A DNA stretch of 15,206 bases from Synechococcales cyanobacterium 340R_concoct_173_sub (lineage in GTDB: Bacteria > Cyanobacteriota > Cyanobacteriia > Leptolyngbyales > Leptolyngbyaceae), in assembly GCA_025354065.1 (NCBI GenBank), contig JANXNM010000555.1, forward strand, positions 1 to 15,206. Direction: 5' to 3'. Made by a program: the position numbers and the translations under genes. Position 1 is the stretch's first letter. Every line of letters begins with the position of its first letter. Below the pieces are notes generated by a model. That model worked only from the letters and a program-made list of their open reading frames with translations, did not search any database and was not told where the DNA came from. Positions 13,900 through 15,206 of the stretch are shown here, one piece after another.

Positions 13900-14919
13900 T
13901 TAAGAGTATCTCCAAGTCAAGTAATCTCCAATCACTAGCACGATCGCCCCGCCTTTAAACGTGGAACTCTGCGATCGGGATGGCGCGCTTAAGAGCATTA
14001 GAAGATCTTCAATTTGGTCAAAGGTTGGATTGAGTTTTAATACCGATTTACAAAATAGACGTAACACTCTTCGTTGAAGTGCTAGTGGTGCCGCTGAAAG
14101 TTTGCGTCGATGAAGTTTGTCTCGACTAGCCAACTCAGAACTAGCCAACTCAGAACTACCTATGTCGAAATTTTCGACAACTTGACTATACAAAATTTGA
14201 GCTTGCTCTTGAAGAAATAACACGTCGGCGGTTAGGAGTTCTGCGGTTTGGGCAAGGTGCCGATCGGCTTGGGGATTCAGCGCCTCTTGAAGTAGAGGAA
14301 TAATTTGCTGACGGATTCGATTACGGGAATAGGTTAGGTCGTCGTTCGTCGTATCGTACCAAATCGGAAGCTGTCGATCGCGACAAAAATCGCCCGTCTG
14401 AGTTCGGGTTACAGCGAGCAATGGACGAATTACTTGAATGCATGAATTTTCGTGGGCAAGTCTGCTCCAACCCAACGCCTGCATTCCTTCAGCCCCACTG
14501 CCCCGCGCAAGATTATAAATTAATGTTTCAGCGCGATCGGTTGCTGTATGTCCAATGGCAATGTGAGTGTAATTTTGAGTGTTTGCGATTGCCGTAAAGC
14601 TTTCATAGCGCCAGTTTCGAGCTTTTTCTTCTGTGGACACATCAAGTTCTGCGACGACTTCGTGATAAGGCAATTCCCAAGTCTGTGCCATCGATCGAAC
14701 ATGACGGGCGTTATCTGCCGAGTCCGATCGCCAACGATGATCGCAATGGACAATAGACAAATCCCAAGCCCACAGCGGTTGAAGGTCCAAAAGTAACTGG
14801 GCCAAACACACCGAATCCTGACCGCCAGATACAGCAATCAGGATTTTTGTGCCACAGGGCAGAAGCTTGCGATCGCGCAGAGTTTGGTGAACTTGTGCAT
14901 GAAAAAGAGTCCAGGGCAT
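13900..14919 (-). CDS. tilS: tRNA(Ile)-lysidine synthetase TilS
   Basis: Attaches lysine to C34 of the CAU anticodon of tRNA-Ile2 using ATP, so that AUA is read as isoleucine; an essential cytoplasmic enzyme. The N-terminal PP-loop ATPase is clear: ILIAVSGGQDSVCLAQLLLDL, then VHCDHRWR, the HIAIGHTATDRAETLIYNLARGSG region and PLL with a downstream YDTTNDDLTYSRNRIR motif (usual family DxxN...RNxIR). The C-terminal half (about 220-339) is helical and shorter than the long E. coli form, as is common in cyanobacteria. ATG 14919 is chosen (339 aa); a GTG two codons upstream at 14925 would add two residues, and neither has a good Shine-Dalgarno. It is convergent with hmpF and not functionally tied to it. 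An in-frame 15-bp duplication is in the C-terminal half. Confidence 0.93.
   Translation of the reverse strand: MPWTLFHAQVHQTLRDRKLLPCGTKILIAVSGGQDSVCLAQLLLDLQPLWAWDLSIVHCDHRWRSDSADNARHVRSMAQTWELPYHEVVAELDVSTEEKARNWRYESFTAIANTQNYTHIAIGHTATDRAETLIYNLARGSGAEGMQALGWSRLAHENSCIQVIRPLLAVTRTQTGDFCRDRQLPIWYDTTNDDLTYSRNRIRQQIIPLLQEALNPQADRHLAQTAELLTADVLFLQEQAQILYSQVVENFDIGSSELASSELASRDKLHRRKLSAAPLALQRRVLRLFCKSVLKLNPTFDQIEDLLMLLSAPSRSQSSTFKGGAIVLVIGDYLTWRYS
14126..14155. repeat. 15-bp tandem duplication inside tilS
   Basis: CTAGCCAACTCAGAA occurs twice in direct tandem (14126-14140 and 14141-14155). It encodes a doubled Ser-Glu-Leu-Ala-Ser-type pentapeptide in a linker of the C-terminal helical region. 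The copies are identical, so the duplication appears recent and is in frame. Confidence 0.9.
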
Positions 14920-14943
14920 TTTCACAGATTAAGTTTTCACAGA
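14919..14943. repeat. 10-bp direct repeat over the tilS start
   Basis: TTTTCACAGA occurs at 14919-14928 and 14934-14943, a 15-bp period that overlaps the tilS start codon. It is likely a small local duplication; it may explain the presence of both GTG and ATG start options. No function is visible. Confidence 0.6.
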
Positions 14944-15058
14944 ATGGATAGAACCCATTTGAGATCTTTTAGTGCTTAGGGCGATCGCTAAAACTTACTA
15001 TAAATATTGGCCGCATAATGGACTGAAGCTTAACGATCGGAGCACAAAGGTAGGCGAT
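14920..15058. other. Spacer between tilS and the upstream gene, with a HIP1 site
   Basis: 139 bp of non-coding sequence containing the cyanobacterial HIP1 octamer GCGATCGC at 14981-14988 and an AT-rich stretch TTACTATAAATATT at 14995-15008. A tilS promoter could lie here, but no convincing -35/-10 pair was found on the minus strand. Confidence 0.45.
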
Positions 15059-15206
15059 CTAGCTGGACAATGGAAGTGAACAGACCTCCATGATTTGAAT
15101 CAAGCCACGATCGAGAGTGAAGCGATGACCAACATGCTCATCAGCAACCACGCTTCCATCTAGATCGCGCACGATTTGATGCACATCGACCAAAATCCGC
15201 CCATCT
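15059..15206 (-). CDS. C-terminal end of a probable NTF2-like (SnoaL-type) protein, cut by window edge
   Basis: Forty-eight codons are open from the right edge to a TAG at 15059-15061. The peptide DGRILVDVHQIVRDLDGSVV followed by ADEHVGHRFTLDRGLIQIM has the strand-turn-strand pattern ending in an 'F/Y-x-x-x-x-G-L-I-x-x-M' motif seen at the C-terminus of NTF2/SnoaL-like alpha+beta barrel proteins. These are small proteins of varied function. The short length leaves the family call tentative, but codon flow and composition support a real coding end. Same strand as tilS and 139 bp upstream of it. Confidence 0.45.
   Translation of the reverse strand, partial: DGRILVDVHQIVRDLDGSVVADEHVGHRFTLDRGLIQIMEVCSLPLSS

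Overview
The window looks like a piece of a cyanobacterial chromosome. The palindromic HIP1 octamer GCGATCGC occurs several times (for example at 2951, 14869 and 14981), its CGATCG core is scattered through genes and spacers, and the central gene set is the cyanobacterial taxis system that controls type IV pilus motility. No mobile element, CRISPR array, tRNA or rRNA gene was seen. Species cannot be decided from the sequence.

Layout, left to right. 1-752 (minus): 5' part of a GT25-like glycosyltransferase that runs off the left edge. 832-11856 (minus): a five-gene chemosensory cluster in transcription order hmpA (PATAN-REC response regulator), hmpB (CheY-like), hmpC (CheW-like), hmpD (TPR/acidic/MCP receptor) and hmpE (giant hybrid CheA). 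11857-12148: divergent control region. 12149-13891 (plus): hmpF, a coiled-coil protein of pilus-driven motility. 13900-14919 (minus): tilS, tRNA(Ile)-lysidine synthetase, convergent with hmpF and only 8 bp from it. 15059-15206 (minus): the C-terminal end of a small NTF2-like protein cut by the right edge.

How the genes work together. HmpD would sense a signal and, through HmpC, control autophosphorylation of HmpE. HmpE would pass phosphate from its N-terminal HPt histidine to its own receiver, to HmpB and to HmpA. The output acts on type IV pili, with HmpF as the structural or polarity factor needed for motility. The hmp names come from Nostoc punctiforme; the same set is called pilG/H/I/J/L in Synechocystis. 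No CheR or CheB adaptation enzymes are present.

The most unusual content is outside the standard domains. HmpE carries an acidic Leu/Asp-rich segment of about 825 residues with in-frame 12-, 15- and 30-bp DNA repeats. Both HmpE and HmpD contain Ala/Gly-rich hydrophobic islands inside acidic linkers. HmpD has almost no periplasmic part and instead a large N-terminal TPR plus acidic region. Two of the long spacers inside the cluster hold short tandem repeats: four copies of an 11-bp unit before hmpE, and about three copies of a 12-13-bp unit just after hmpA. A near-perfect 22-bp palindrome sits upstream of hmpA.
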